Source: Planococcus glaciei (GTDB lineage Bacteria > Bacillota > Bacilli > Bacillales_A > Planococcaceae). Taken from it: a stretch of DNA of 64,000 bases. The stretch covers positions 186,001 through 250,000 of the forward strand of contig NZ_FNDC01000003.1 of NCBI RefSeq assembly GCF_900099655.1. The letters run 5' to 3'. Each line of letters begins with the position of its first letter. Within the stretch, counting starts at the first letter, position 1. Made by a program: the position numbers and the translations under genes. Of the stretch, positions 34,173 through 43,298 are shown piece by piece. Below the pieces are notes generated by a model that had not been told where the DNA came from, made no database searches, and worked only from the letters and a program-made list of their open reading frames with translations.

Positions 34173-35724
34173 GCTGATCCTCACCTTCTCTTTCTAATCC
34201 TTTTTTCGATCCTTCACGGACGTGATGGCCAGCCATCAACAATCCCAATTCTTGTTCAGTCGTTTCTTCCGGTTTTACGATATCGACGATTTCGCCGTCA
34301 TGGATAACCGCAATGCGGTCAGACACGTTCATGACTTCATCCAATTCAAACGAAATCAATAGTACCGCTTTTCCATTGTCCCGCTGCTCGATCAGGCGGC
34401 TGTGGATAAATTCAATCGCCCCCACATCCAATCCTCGAGTCGGCAAGGCTGCAATTAACAATTCGGGATTGCGGTCCACTTCACGGCCGATAATGGCTTT
34501 TTGCTGGTTCCCGCCTGACAACGCCCGAGCCGGTTCATGAGGCCCTTGTGTGCGGACATCGTATGCGGCAATAATCTCTTTTGCTTTTTGATCAATCTTG
34601 TCGTAATCGATAATCCCGCCTTTGGAAATCGGCGCAGTGTAGTAGGTCTGCAAGGAAATGTTATGGCCAATCGGGAAATCCAGGACCAGACCGTGTTTGT
34701 GGCGATCCTGCGGAATATGCCCGACGCCGGATTCCGTCACTTTTCTCGGTTTCATATTCGTAACATCTTTTCCATGAATGGTGATGAGCCCGCTTTTCAC
34801 TTTGCGGAGCCCGGTAATCGCTTCGATCAATTCCGACTGTCCATTGCCATCGATTCCCGCAATTCCGACAATTTCACCTTGGCGGACATTCAAATCGAGG
34901 CTTTTCACCATTTCAACGCCGCGGTAGTCTTCGACAACCAGCTTTTGAATGTTCAAAATAACATCTTTCGGATTTGCAGGCGTTTTAACCGTTTTAAATT
35001 CCACTTGCCGTCCAACCATCAATGAAGCCAGTTCAGCCGGACTCGTTTCAGAAGTCGTCACGGTTCCCACGCCCTGCCCTTTGCGGATAACCGTCACCCG
35101 GTCTGAGACATCCATGATTTCTTTCAATTTATGGGTAATTAAAATAATCGATTTTCCTTCGGCGATCAGGCGTTTCATGATTTGGATCAATTCGACGATT
35201 TCCTGCGGCGTCAAAGAAGCCGTCGGCTCATCGAAAATCAAAATTTCTGCGCCTCTGTACAAGGTTTTCAGGATTTCCACCCGCTGCTGCATGCCGACTG
35301 AAATGTCTTCAATGACCGCATGCGGATCAACGTTCAATCCGTATTGTTCCGACACTTCCTTTACCCGTTTTGCTGCGTCTTTTTTATTGGTGATACCGAA
35401 TTTGGTCGGTTCACTTCCCAATATGATATTTTCAGTGACAGTGAAATTTTCGACCAGCATAAAGTGCTGATGCACCATGCCGATTCCTAAATCATTCGCC
35501 ACGTTTGGATTTGTTATATCGACTTTCTTGCCGCGCACCCGGATTTCTCCGCCATCCGGCTGGTATAAACCGAAAAGCACATTCATCAAAGTCGACTTGC
35601 CTGCTCCGTTTTCACCCAATAATGCGTGAATTTCGCCCTTTTTCAACTGCAGGGTTATATTGTCATTCGCAACAAAATTCCCGAACACTTTGCGGATATT
35701 GAGCATTTCGATTACATGTTCCAC
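34162..35724 (-). CDS. nupO: Nucleoside ABC transporter ATP-binding protein NupO
   Basis: A 520-residue protein with two ABC ATPase domains. The first has Walker A GENGAGKST, signature SVGMQQRVEILK and Walker B LIFDEPTA; the second has a changed P-loop GIDGNGQSEL and signature LSGGNQQK, a layout shared with sugar and nucleoside importers of the RbsA/YufO type. The start is a GTG at 35724: AAGGAG is then 8 bases upstream and the protein reads MEHVIEMLNIRK like its B. subtilis counterpart; a GTG nine bases earlier lies in the ribosome-binding site. A terminator separates it from nupN. Confidence 0.94.
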   Translation of the reverse strand: MEHVIEMLNIRKVFGNFVANDNITLQLKKGEIHALLGENGAGKSTLMNVLFGLYQPDGGEIRVRGKKVDITNPNVANDLGIGMVHQHFMLVENFTVTENIILGSEPTKFGITNKKDAAKRVKEVSEQYGLNVDPHAVIEDISVGMQQRVEILKTLYRGAEILIFDEPTASLTPQEIVELIQIMKRLIAEGKSIILITHKLKEIMDVSDRVTVIRKGQGVGTVTTSETSPAELASLMVGRQVEFKTVKTPANPKDVILNIQKLVVEDYRGVEMVKSLDLNVRQGEIVGIAGIDGNGQSELIEAITGLRKVKSGLITIHGKDVTNMKPRKVTESGVGHIPQDRHKHGLVLDFPIGHNISLQTYYTAPISKGGIIDYDKIDQKAKEIIAAYDVRTQGPHEPARALSGGNQQKAIIGREVDRNPELLIAALPTRGLDVGAIEFIHSRLIEQRDNGKAVLLISFELDEVMNVSDRIAVIHDGEIVDIVKPEETTEQELGLLMAGHHVREGSKKGLEREGEDQHVD

Positions 35725-35840
35725 TGTTTCCACTCCTTCGAAAACTGCTGACTTCTTATTTTTTTAATTAATACAGGAAAGGCTTTTATCGCTAAAAACC
35801 TTTCATCTATTATTAATTTTCCAAAAATAGACGAAAAAAA

Positions 35841-35873
35841 ATCATAAAGACCGGATTCCCCGGTCTTTATGAT
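35841..35873 (-). terminator. Terminator/attenuator between nupN and nupO
   Basis: A perfect 14-bp stem (35841-35854 with 35860-35873, loop of five) is followed by eight T on the minus strand. As no good promoter was seen before nupO, it probably lowers, rather than stops, transcription of the downstream transporter genes. Confidence 0.92.
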
Positions 35874-35890
35874 GACCGTATCTAATGTGC

Positions 35891-36955
35891 TTATTTCACA
35901 GTTTCTGGTACAGTGATTTCGCCGCTGGCGATTTTCTCTTTGTACTCATCGATTTTAGCCATAACGTCTTCAGGGATTGCTCCGCGTGAATCTGCAAGGC
36001 CTACACCGTCTTCAGCCAAACCGTAAGTGATTGTTTCGCCGCCAGGGAAGTTGCCTTCTTTGGCTTTGTTTGAAATATCAATAACCGCTTTGTCTACGCC
36101 TTTAAGAACAGATGTCAATGTTACGTTCGTGTCGCCGACTTGTCCTTCGTCGTACTGGTCAGCATCTACGCCGATAACCCAAACATTCTCGTCCGGATTT
36201 GCTTCTTTGCGTTCTTTAGCTTCAGTGAACACACCGTTTCCTGTACCGCCAGCTGCGTGGAATACGATATCTGCGCCAGCAGAGTACATGCGGTTAGCTG
36301 TTGTTTTACCTAATTCTGCTTTATCAAATGCCCCTGTGTATTGAACGTCTACTACAACAGACGGGTCTGCCGCTTTAACGCCTTCAAGGAATCCTGCTTC
36401 AAAACGTTCGATAACTGGAATTTCCATCCCGCCAACAAATCCGATTTTCTTCGTTTCTGACATCAAAGCTGCTGCTACTCCTGCAAGGTAAGCTCCTTCT
36501 TGCTCTTTGAACAATACGCTTGCTACGTTTGGCGCATCAACAACTGCATCGATGATTCCGATTTGAGCTTTCGGCTGTTGTTCAGCAATTTCTTTTACCG
36601 CGCCTTCCATCAAGAATCCGATGCCAAAGACTACGTTAAAATCGCGGCGGATCAAGTTGTTCAGGTTTGTATTGTAATCAGCATCAGAAGCTGATTGCAG
36701 ATAGTCAATTCCACCGTCACCTTTTTTCAGGCCGTTTTCTTCACCAAATGCTTGCAGTCCTTCCCAAGCGGATTGGTTGAATGATTTATCATCCACACCG
36801 CCGACATCTGTAACCATAGCAACCGAGAAATCGCTTTTCTCTTCGCCGCTTCCAGAATCGCCAGTTGAAGTGCCTTCCTCACTGCCGCAAGCAGCCAGCA
36901 TAGTTCCTGCAGCAAGCATCATCGAAAGACCCAGACCAAATTTACGTTTTGTCAA
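35891..36955 (-). CDS. nupN: Nucleoside-binding BmpA-type lipoprotein NupN
   Basis: A 354-residue substrate-binding lipoprotein of the BMP/PnrA family. The signal peptide ([19 protein letters not shown]) ends in the lipobox LAAC (Cys at about 23), then a Ser/Gly/Glu-rich linker. Family motifs include [20 protein letters not shown] and [12 protein letters not shown]. The start is a TTG at 36955, 8 bases after a GGGGG ribosome-binding site. It captures nucleosides for NupOPQ. It follows the GntR gene by about 50 bases with no terminator between, so the two are likely co-transcribed. Confidence 0.94.
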   Translation of the reverse strand: MTKRKFGLGLSMMLAAGTMLAACGSEEGTSTGDSGSGEEKSDFSVAMVTDVGGVDDKSFNQSAWEGLQAFGEENGLKKGDGGIDYLQSASDADYNTNLNNLIRRDFNVVFGIGFLMEGAVKEIAEQQPKAQIGIIDAVVDAPNVASVLFKEQEGAYLAGVAAALMSETKKIGFVGGMEIPVIERFEAGFLEGVKAADPSVVVDVQYTGAFDKAELGKTTANRMYSAGADIVFHAAGGTGNGVFTEAKERKEANPDENVWVIGVDADQYDEGQVGDTNVTLTSVLKGVDKAVIDISNKAKEGNFPGGETITYGLAEDGVGLADSRGAIPEDVMAKIDEYKEKIASGEITVPETVK

Positions 36956-37004
36956 TGTAATAACCCCCAAGGTAATTTTTTCATATTAGCAGGAATTTGC
37001 CGTT

Positions 37005-37733
37005 TTACACACGTTTTCGAACTACATGGAAACTGAATTTATCAGCCCGGAAGTAATTCTTTGAATAAAGCACCACACGATCGTCTTCATCGTAATGGAG
37101 CTGTTTTAACTCAAGTAAAGCTGTTTCCGGATCACATTCCAAAATCGGCGACGCTTGATCATGATAGCCGACTGGATCGATAAAGGTGACCGCATACGAA
37201 ATGCGGACATCCCCGGATTCCTCTATTGCAGAGAAAATGGAACTTTCCTTGCGCCCGAGAAAATCAGCCGGCAAAAAACTCGAAGGAACTTGATCGATGC
37301 AATAGACGACCGGTTCTCCGTTGGCTGTTCGGACGCGTTCAATAGTAATGACTGTCTCATCGGCTCCAAAATGAAAGCGTTTTAAATCATCCTCGGAAGG
37401 AGGAGCCTCAGAAGTGCTTAAGTAAATCACACCCGGCTCCATTCCAACTTGCCGGATCATGTCCGACACACTTGTCAATTGTTCGATGCCCGATGAAAAA
37501 ACGGGCTTCGGGTTGACGAATGTACCGACGCCATGACGACGGACAATGATATTATCCTCTTCCAACAACCGCAGCGCTTCTCTCAAAGTCGCGCGGCTGA
37601 CTCCCAGTGTTTTTGCCAATTCGAATTCGGAAGGCAACTTCTCTTTTTCTTTGTACAATCCGGCAGCAATATCCTGCTTCATCCGATCGATCACTTGAAG
37701 ATACAGAGCACGATGATCCGATTTTATTGTCAT
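37005..37733 (-). CDS. GntR family (HutC/UTRA) transcription regulator, YmfC-type
   Basis: A 242-residue repressor-type protein. The N-terminal winged helix (about 5-72) has [40 protein letters not shown] features in short segments, and the C-terminal UTRA ligand-binding domain (about 90-238) includes [14 protein letters not shown] and [11 protein letters not shown]. Its place beside ftsK matches B. subtilis ymfC, and its place before nupN suggests it controls nucleoside uptake. I use the ATG at 37733 with GGTGGTG upstream. A palindrome in its leader is a candidate operator. Confidence 0.87.
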   Translation of the reverse strand: MTIKSDHRALYLQVIDRMKQDIAAGLYKEKEKLPSEFELAKTLGVSRATLREALRLLEEDNIIVRRHGVGTFVNPKPVFSSGIEQLTSVSDMIRQVGMEPGVIYLSTSEAPPSEDDLKRFHFGADETVITIERVRTANGEPVVYCIDQVPSSFLPADFLGRKESSIFSAIEESGDVRISYAVTFIDPVGYHDQASPILECDPETALLELKQLHYDEDDRVVLYSKNYFRADKFSFHVVRKRV

Positions 37734-37756
37734 GCGATTCACCACCAATGACAGAG

Positions 37757-37805
37757 ATCAGACATCTGATGTAAAACATTCCTACTAATCAAAATTACTA
37801 TAACA
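37757..37805 (-). promoter_or_regulatory. Promoter and candidate operator of the GntR-nup operon
   Basis: An extended -10 TGTTATAGT (TATAGT at 37797-37802) on the minus strand. About 25 bases downstream of the expected start of transcription lies ATCAGA-CA-TCTGAT (37757-37770), a perfect 6-bp inverted repeat of the size bound by GntR-family dimers. Confidence 0.6.
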
Positions 37806-37908
37806 CTTATTCAAAACTAAATAAATAGTCTTTTGTCGAATTTCGCGAATTTTCATTCCAAAACTTTTAGCAGGTGTAATCATATCGTCACAAAAAACGC
37901 TTGATTTT

Positions 37909-40221
37909 TTAATAGTCTTCCTGCTTTGGAACTAAAACCGTACGGGGCTTACTGCCCTCATAAGGACCAACTACGCCGCGCTGCTCCATTTGGTCTATGA
38001 TGCGGGCAGCCCGGGAGTACCCGACGCGGAAGCGCCGCTGCAGCATGGAAACCGATGCTGTCTGCATTTCCGAAACCAATTGCACCGCTTCGTCGTAAAT
38101 CTCGTCCGTGTCATCATCAATCGCCGATTCTTCCACTTCGGTCGGAATCATGTCTTCCTGGTATTGAGCTTTTTGCTGTTCAATTGCAAAATCAACCACT
38201 TTTTCCACTTCCGAGTCCGACAAGAACGCGCCTTGCACGCGCACCGGCTTCGATTTGCCGGCGCCGAGGAACAGCATGTCGCCGCGGCCCAGCAATTTCT
38301 CCGCTCCGCCCATATCGAGAATTGTCCGGGAGTCAATGGCAGATGAAACAGCAAACGCAATCCGGGACGGGATGTTCGCCTTGATGACGCCTGTGATGAC
38401 GTTGACGCTTGGGCGCTGTGTAGCGATGATCAAATGGATGCCGGCAGCACGCGCCATCTGTGCCAAGCGTGTAATGGCATCTTCCACTTCATTTGAAGCG
38501 ACCATCATCAAATCCGCCAATTCATCGACGATTACCACGATAAATGGCAATTTCGGATGCTTTTCCTCGTTTTCTTCATTGAAAATTCGAACATACTCAT
38601 TGTAGCCTTCGATGTTCCGTGTTCCGGTATGCGAAAACAATTCGTATCTTCTTTCCATCTCTGAAACGATTTTCTTTAGTGCCTGTGCAGCTTTTCTTGG
38701 GTCTGTCACAACAGGCGCCAACAGATGCGGAATGCCGTTGTAAACATTCAGTTCAACCATTTTTGGATCGATCATCATCATTTTCACTTCATGCGGCTTC
38801 GCCCGCATGATGATGCTGGTGATGATGCCGTTGATGCACACCGATTTCCCGCTTCCCGTCGAACCGGCAACGAGCAAATGCGGCATTTTATTGAGTTCGG
38901 TCATGACGGCTTGGCCCGTTACATCCCGGCCGAGGCCAAACAGCAATTTCGATTCCGGTTTGTCGTTTTCCTCGGATTCCAGCACTTCCCGCAAACTGAC
39001 AATTGCCACTTCGGAATTCGGCACTTCGATGCCGATAGCAGACTTGCCTGGAATCGGCGCTTCAATCCGGATATCCCGTGCAGCCAAAGCCAGTGCCAGG
39101 TCGTCGTGCAACGCCACGATTTTGCTGACTTTAACGCCGGTATCCGGCAGCACTTCGTATTTTGTGACCGCTGGCCCTAAATGGACTTGCGTCACTTTGG
39201 CGCGGACGCCAAAGCTTTGGAATGTTTTTTCCAGCTTTTTCGCATTTTTCTGGATTCCCGAATACTCGCCGCTTTGGTCGGAGTGCGGCGGCAATGTCAA
39301 TAAATCGAGAGGCGGCAACTGATATTCTTCGTTTTCCATTTCTTCTCCGGAAGACAAAGTCACTTCGCCGGTTTCTGTGTCGACTTGCTCTACAGGAGCC
39401 GCTTCCGCTTTTTTCGGCCGGACGTTCTCTGTGAACGCTGAAATGATCGGCTCCTCCTGCTCCATCACGTGAACCGTTTCTTCTTCGTCAAATTCCAGTG
39501 CATCATCCACTTCGATCACTTGTTCAGGCTGCTCTTTCTGGCGCGGTGCCGGCAGGCGTTTTTGTTTTGGCTTGCTTGGTTTTAAGCGAGCAACAGCAGA
39601 TTCCAGTGCCGGACGCAAACTCGGCACTTTTTCCGCAATATACGGGGCTGCCGTTTTGCCGGTCAAAATAATGGCGCCGATTGACAGCAAGATAAACGCT
39701 ACAATCCAAGTACCCGCTGTGTCGAACAGCACATGGAACATCGCATAAAGCACTGCTCCCAACAATCCGCCGCCGCTTGCCGTATAAGTTTCCCAAAGCG
39801 ATCCGGTGACTTGTGTCGAGCGCATGGTTTCCGCTATTACATTGCCTGAAGTGATTGGCAAAATCGATCCTGCCGCCCAAATCAAATGGCAGATCAATAG
39901 AATACCGGTAATGAGAAATACAGAGCTTGCCGCAATTTTCATGCGCGGTTTCGGCCATTGCCGTTTCACCATGATATGGACTGCCAACAGCAGCAAGAGA
40001 ATTGGCACAAAAATCGCCAAATACCCCGTCAATAACTCAGCTGTATTCAATAATATCTTCCCGATCACTCCAAGCTGAAAAGCCATGAGGACCGCAACAC
40101 CAATCAGCAGTAACCCGATCACTTCATACCCGATCATGGACATCGGCTGTTTTTTCTTTTTGGCTGCCGGCTTTTTCCGAGCAACTGTTTTCGTTTTTTT
40201 CTTTGCCTGTGCCCGTGGCAT
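37909..40221 (-). CDS. ftsK: DNA translocase FtsK/SpoIIIE
   Basis: A 770-residue septal DNA pump. After a very basic N-terminus (Lys-rich, 1-26) come four membrane helices (about 28-190), an acidic linker, the RecA-like motor (Walker [12 protein letters not shown] near 450, Walker [13 protein letters not shown] near 560) and the gamma winged helix (about 695-760, [20 protein letters not shown]) that reads KOPS/SRS sequences. The size and membrane count match SpoIIIE (787 residues) rather than SftA. In a non-sporulating host it would clear trapped chromosomes from the division septum. The ATG at 40221 has AGAGGGA upstream. Confidence 0.95.
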   Translation of the reverse strand: MPRAQAKKKTKTVARKKPAAKKKKQPMSMIGYEVIGLLLIGVAVLMAFQLGVIGKILLNTAELLTGYLAIFVPILLLLLAVHIMVKRQWPKPRMKIAASSVFLITGILLICHLIWAAGSILPITSGNVIAETMRSTQVTGSLWETYTASGGGLLGAVLYAMFHVLFDTAGTWIVAFILLSIGAIILTGKTAAPYIAEKVPSLRPALESAVARLKPSKPKQKRLPAPRQKEQPEQVIEVDDALEFDEEETVHVMEQEEPIISAFTENVRPKKAEAAPVEQVDTETGEVTLSSGEEMENEEYQLPPLDLLTLPPHSDQSGEYSGIQKNAKKLEKTFQSFGVRAKVTQVHLGPAVTKYEVLPDTGVKVSKIVALHDDLALALAARDIRIEAPIPGKSAIGIEVPNSEVAIVSLREVLESEENDKPESKLLFGLGRDVTGQAVMTELNKMPHLLVAGSTGSGKSVCINGIITSIIMRAKPHEVKMMMIDPKMVELNVYNGIPHLLAPVVTDPRKAAQALKKIVSEMERRYELFSHTGTRNIEGYNEYVRIFNEENEEKHPKLPFIVVIVDELADLMMVASNEVEDAITRLAQMARAAGIHLIIATQRPSVNVITGVIKANIPSRIAFAVSSAIDSRTILDMGGAEKLLGRGDMLFLGAGKSKPVRVQGAFLSDSEVEKVVDFAIEQQKAQYQEDMIPTEVEESAIDDDTDEIYDEAVQLVSEMQTASVSMLQRRFRVGYSRAARIIDQMEQRGVVGPYEGSKPRTVLVPKQEDY

Positions 40222-40249
40222 ATCGATCCCTCTTTCCCTTAAAATTGAA

Positions 40250-40288
40250 AAAGGATTTCCACCGAGTAGTTCGGTATGGAAATCCTTT
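40250..40288 (-). terminator. Terminator between the RNase J gene and ftsK
   Basis: GGATTTCC and CCGA pair with TCGG and GGAAATCC with a small bulge; TTTTTC follows on the minus strand, about 15 bases after the RNase J gene stop. Confidence 0.82.
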
Positions 40289-40301
40289 CACTTTCTGTCT
40301 C

Positions 40302-41969
40302 TTAGTATTCCATGATAATCGGAATAATCATCGGACGGCGTTTTGTTTGCTGGAATAAATAAGAATTCAACGTGTCCCGAATTTCCTGTTTGATATTATT
40401 CCATTCAAAAGCGTCTTTTACTACGTATTTTTCAACAATTTTGCGGACCAATTGAGTGGACTCTTCCATTAGCTGCTCGGATTCGCGGACATATACAAAT
40501 CCGCGGGAAATCATTTCCGGTCCGGAAGCAATTTTCTTCTCTTTGCGGTTCAGCGTAACAACAACGATAAAGATGCCGTCCTGTGACAGGAGTTTCCGGT
40601 CGCGAAGGACAATGTTGCCGACGTCGCCGATGCCGATGCCGTCAATCAGGACATTCCCAGCCGTAACCCGGCCGCTCATGCGGACTTTCCCGCCTTTGTA
40701 TTCCACAATATCCCCTTTATCCGCGATAAAGATATCAGATTTGTGCATACCGATTTGCTGAGCCAATTTGGAATGGGCAATCAGCATTTTGTATTCGCCT
40801 TGAATCGGGATGAAGTATTTCGGCTTCATCATGTTCAGCATCATTTTCAAGTCTTCCTGGCTGCCGTGTCCGGAGACGTGGACTTTTTTGCTGGAAGTCA
40901 ACACATTGGCGCCGGCTTTTGCTAATTTGTTCATCGTCTGGAACATTTGGACTTCCATGCCCGGAGACGGAGTGAACGTGATCATAACCGTATCGGTGTC
41001 TTTGATTTTTACGTCTTTGTGCTGTTTGCGCACCATTTTGTCCAAAGCTTCCAAAGGTTCCCCTTGGTTGCCTGTTACAATGATGACGACTTCTTCATCG
41101 CGGTACTGTTCCAGCTCTTTAATGGAGATGACGGTTTCTTCGTCGACTGCCAAGTAGCCAAGGCGCAAGCCGACTTCGTAGCTGCTCTCCAGGCTTTTGC
41201 CTACGACTGCCACTTTTTTGCCTGTAGCTTTGGCATTATCAAATACTTGCTGGATCCGGATAAAGTTGGATGAATACAGCGATACTAGAATACGGCCTTC
41301 AGCCGCTAAAAATGCAGACAACAAGTGATCGGAAACGACCGTTTCAGGTGTTGTGTGCCCTGGGCGTTCCGCTTCAGTGGAATCGGATAACAAGATCAAA
41401 ACGCCATCTTCGCCCAATTTCGCCATTTTGGCGATATCCGGCTTATAGCTTCCTTTTGCCGACTGGTCGAATTTGAATTCTCCTGTGTGGACAATTGCCC
41501 CTTCAGATGTGTGGAAGACAATTCCAAGCGCATCCGGAATGCTGTGTGTTGTATGGAAAAACGTCACATGCGTCTTATCGAAGTTCATGCGGCTTTTGTT
41601 CGTTACTTCGAAAAACTTCACATGTTTCAATGAACCCTGTTCTTTGATATGTTCTTTTGCCAAGGCAATCGTCAGCTTCGAGCCGTAGACCGGTGCCTGG
41701 ATTTTTTTCAATAAGTAAGCAATGGAGCCAATCGCGTCTTCATGGCCGTGCGTCAGGAAAATCCCTTTCACCCGGTCTTTGTTTTCTTCCAGGAAAGAGA
41801 TATCGGGAATGACAATGTCAATGCCCAGCATTTCATCTTCCGGGAACATCAACCCGCTGTCCACTACAAATAAATCTTCATCAATTTCAATGACGTACAT
41901 CGCTTTACCGATTTCGCCGACTCCGCCAAGCGGGATTACTCTAATTAATTCGTTTTTTATTTTACTCAA
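40302..41969 (-). CDS. rnjB: Ribonuclease J, J2-like (YmfA), with altered metal-site residues
   Basis: A 555-residue metallo-beta-lactamase/beta-CASP ribonuclease. RNase J1/J2 form a complex in Bacillales that degrades RNA 5'-3' and cuts internally. Position next to asd and ftsK matches B. subtilis rnjB. The first metal motif reads HGHEDA (74-79), where J1 has HGHEDH, so His79 is Ala; the aspartate of TGDFKFD is Glu164 (TGEFKFD). His142 and HVSGHGSQEDLK remain. The C-terminal domain ends RPMIIPIIMEY. The start is a TTG at 41969 with AGGAGG upstream. Reduced catalysis, as in J2, is inferred. Confidence 0.92.
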   Translation of the reverse strand: MSKIKNELIRVIPLGGVGEIGKAMYVIEIDEDLFVVDSGLMFPEDEMLGIDIVIPDISFLEENKDRVKGIFLTHGHEDAIGSIAYLLKKIQAPVYGSKLTIALAKEHIKEQGSLKHVKFFEVTNKSRMNFDKTHVTFFHTTHSIPDALGIVFHTSEGAIVHTGEFKFDQSAKGSYKPDIAKMAKLGEDGVLILLSDSTEAERPGHTTPETVVSDHLLSAFLAAEGRILVSLYSSNFIRIQQVFDNAKATGKKVAVVGKSLESSYEVGLRLGYLAVDEETVISIKELEQYRDEEVVIIVTGNQGEPLEALDKMVRKQHKDVKIKDTDTVMITFTPSPGMEVQMFQTMNKLAKAGANVLTSSKKVHVSGHGSQEDLKMMLNMMKPKYFIPIQGEYKMLIAHSKLAQQIGMHKSDIFIADKGDIVEYKGGKVRMSGRVTAGNVLIDGIGIGDVGNIVLRDRKLLSQDGIFIVVVTLNRKEKKIASGPEMISRGFVYVRESEQLMEESTQLVRKIVEKYVVKDAFEWNNIKQEIRDTLNSYLFQQTKRRPMIIPIIMEY

Positions 41970-42012
41970 TATATTTCCTCCTATAATTTACCCGTACACA
42001 TCCATAGACCTT

Positions 42013-42042
42013 ATTATACGGGAATACAAGGAAACAGTCCAA
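42013..42042 (-). promoter_or_regulatory. Probable rnjB promoter
   Basis: TTGGAC (42037-42042), 18 bases, TATAAT (42013-42018) on the minus strand, about 45 bases before the TTG start and just after the asd terminator. Confidence 0.65.
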
Positions 42043-42049
42043 AGAAAAA

Positions 42050-42075
42050 ATAAACCGGAGCCTAGTCCGGTTTAT
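42050..42075 (-). terminator. asd terminator
   Basis: ATAAACCGGA pairs with TCCGGTTTAT around a six-base loop and is followed by TTTTTTC on the minus strand. Confidence 0.88.
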
Positions 42076-42104
42076 CGTGTCGGGTTTTTTATTCGATTTT
42101 TTGT

Positions 42105-43139
42105 TTAGACAATGCCTTGTTCAATCATCGATTCAGCGATTTGGACCGAATTCAGTGAAGCGCCTTTGATCAAGTTATCTGATACGACCCACAGATGGAA
42201 GCCTCGTGGATTATCCAAATCCTGGCGGATCCGGCCGACAAAAACTTCATCAAGCCCTGCCGCCATCAACGGCATTGGATACACCTGGTTTGATGGGTCG
42301 TCCATCAGTTCTACACCCGGAGCTTCAGCAATGGCTTGCTTGACTTCGTCAAGGGTCGGTGCAGCTTCCAGTTCAATATAAACCGACTCCGAATGGCCCG
42401 TGACTACCGGAAGGCGCACGCATGTCGCTGCAACAGATAAAGTATCGTCGTGCATGATTTTCTTCGTTTCATTGATCATTTTCATTTCCTCGAACGTATA
42501 GCCGTTTTCGGTAAATTGATCAATTTGTGGAATCGCATTAAAAGCGATCGGGTAATGGCGTTCAGCGGACTTCACCGGCAGCACTTTCGCATCTGCATTC
42601 GGTGCGTTGTCAAAGTCTGCTGCCTGATCCTTCAATTCGTTGATGGCATTGATGCCGGCACCCGATACCGCCTGATACGTGGAAACGACAATTTTATTAA
42701 GGCCAAACTTTTCTTTCAAAGGCTGCAAAGCGCAAACCATTTGAATCGTTGAACAGTTCGGATTGGCGATGATCCCTTTGTGCTGTGCGATATCGGTTGG
42801 ATTGACTTCCGGCACGACTAGCGGCACTTCTTTGTCCATCCGGAACGCGCTCGTATTGTCGATGACGACTGCCCCTCGTTTAACTGCTTCCGGCGCAAAT
42901 TTCTCCGAAATGCTGCCGCCTGCGCTGAACAACGCGATGTCAATGCCTTCAAATGATTCCGGCTTTGCTTCTTGGACGGTATAGGTTTCCCCTTTAAATT
43001 CAATTTCCTGCCCCGCTGAACGGCTCGACGCCAGAAAAACTATTTGATTGATTGGAAAGTTTCTTTTCTCAAGCTGCTCTTTCATTTGTTGTCCTACTGC
43101 ACCCGTTGCTCCCATAATTGCTACGTTATAATTTTTCAC
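42105..43139 (-). CDS. asd: Aspartate-semialdehyde dehydrogenase
   Basis: Asd reduces aspartyl phosphate to aspartate semialdehyde, the branch point to lysine/diaminopimelate, threonine and methionine. The 344-residue product starts MKNYNVAIMGATGAVGQQM with the NADP-binding GATGAVG, and has the active-site cysteine in NPNCSTIQM and the VSGAGINAINEL segment. I use the GTG at 43139 after GGAGAG; an upstream in-frame stretch of 37 codons is poor coding sequence. In B. subtilis asd is followed by dapG and dapA and preceded by spoVFAB; none is here, so asd appears as a single gene. Confidence 0.95.
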   Translation of the reverse strand: MKNYNVAIMGATGAVGQQMKEQLEKRNFPINQIVFLASSRSAGQEIEFKGETYTVQEAKPESFEGIDIALFSAGGSISEKFAPEAVKRGAVVIDNTSAFRMDKEVPLVVPEVNPTDIAQHKGIIANPNCSTIQMVCALQPLKEKFGLNKIVVSTYQAVSGAGINAINELKDQAADFDNAPNADAKVLPVKSAERHYPIAFNAIPQIDQFTENGYTFEEMKMINETKKIMHDDTLSVAATCVRLPVVTGHSESVYIELEAAPTLDEVKQAIAEAPGVELMDDPSNQVYPMPLMAAGLDEVFVGRIRQDLDNPRGFHLWVVSDNLIKGASLNSVQIAESMIEQGIV

Positions 43140-43169
43140 ACAACTCTCTCCTTCAATGATGATTGGCGT

Positions 43170-43184
43170 AATTGTAACACAATT
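43170..43184 (-). promoter_or_regulatory. Probable asd promoter, extended -10 inside an inverted repeat
   Basis: TGTTACAAT on the minus strand (TACAAT at 43171-43176). The -10 lies in AATTGT-AAC-ACAATT (43170-43184), a perfect 6-bp inverted repeat. No good -35 is seen. Confidence 0.5.
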
Positions 43185-43275
43185 TAACACACTAGAGGAA
43201 TGGCTTGTTTTAAAATCTTCCCTTTTGTTGCTTTTTGCCCTATTTAACATACTTTCTTAAAAAAGCTATAAAAAA

Positions 43276-43298
43276 AGCTTCCTTTTTCAAGGAAGCTT
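43276..43298 (-). terminator. Terminator overlapping the stop of the M16 peptidase gene
   Basis: AAGCTTCCTT (43276-43285) pairs with AAGGAAGCTT (43289-43298) and is followed by a T run on the minus strand. The stop codon is at the base of the stem. Confidence 0.9.

Noticed and set aside
35734..35890. Separate promoter for nupOPQ after the nupN terminator
   Set aside because: The short AT-rich gap shows no -35/-10 pair with acceptable spacing, so readthrough is the simpler explanation.
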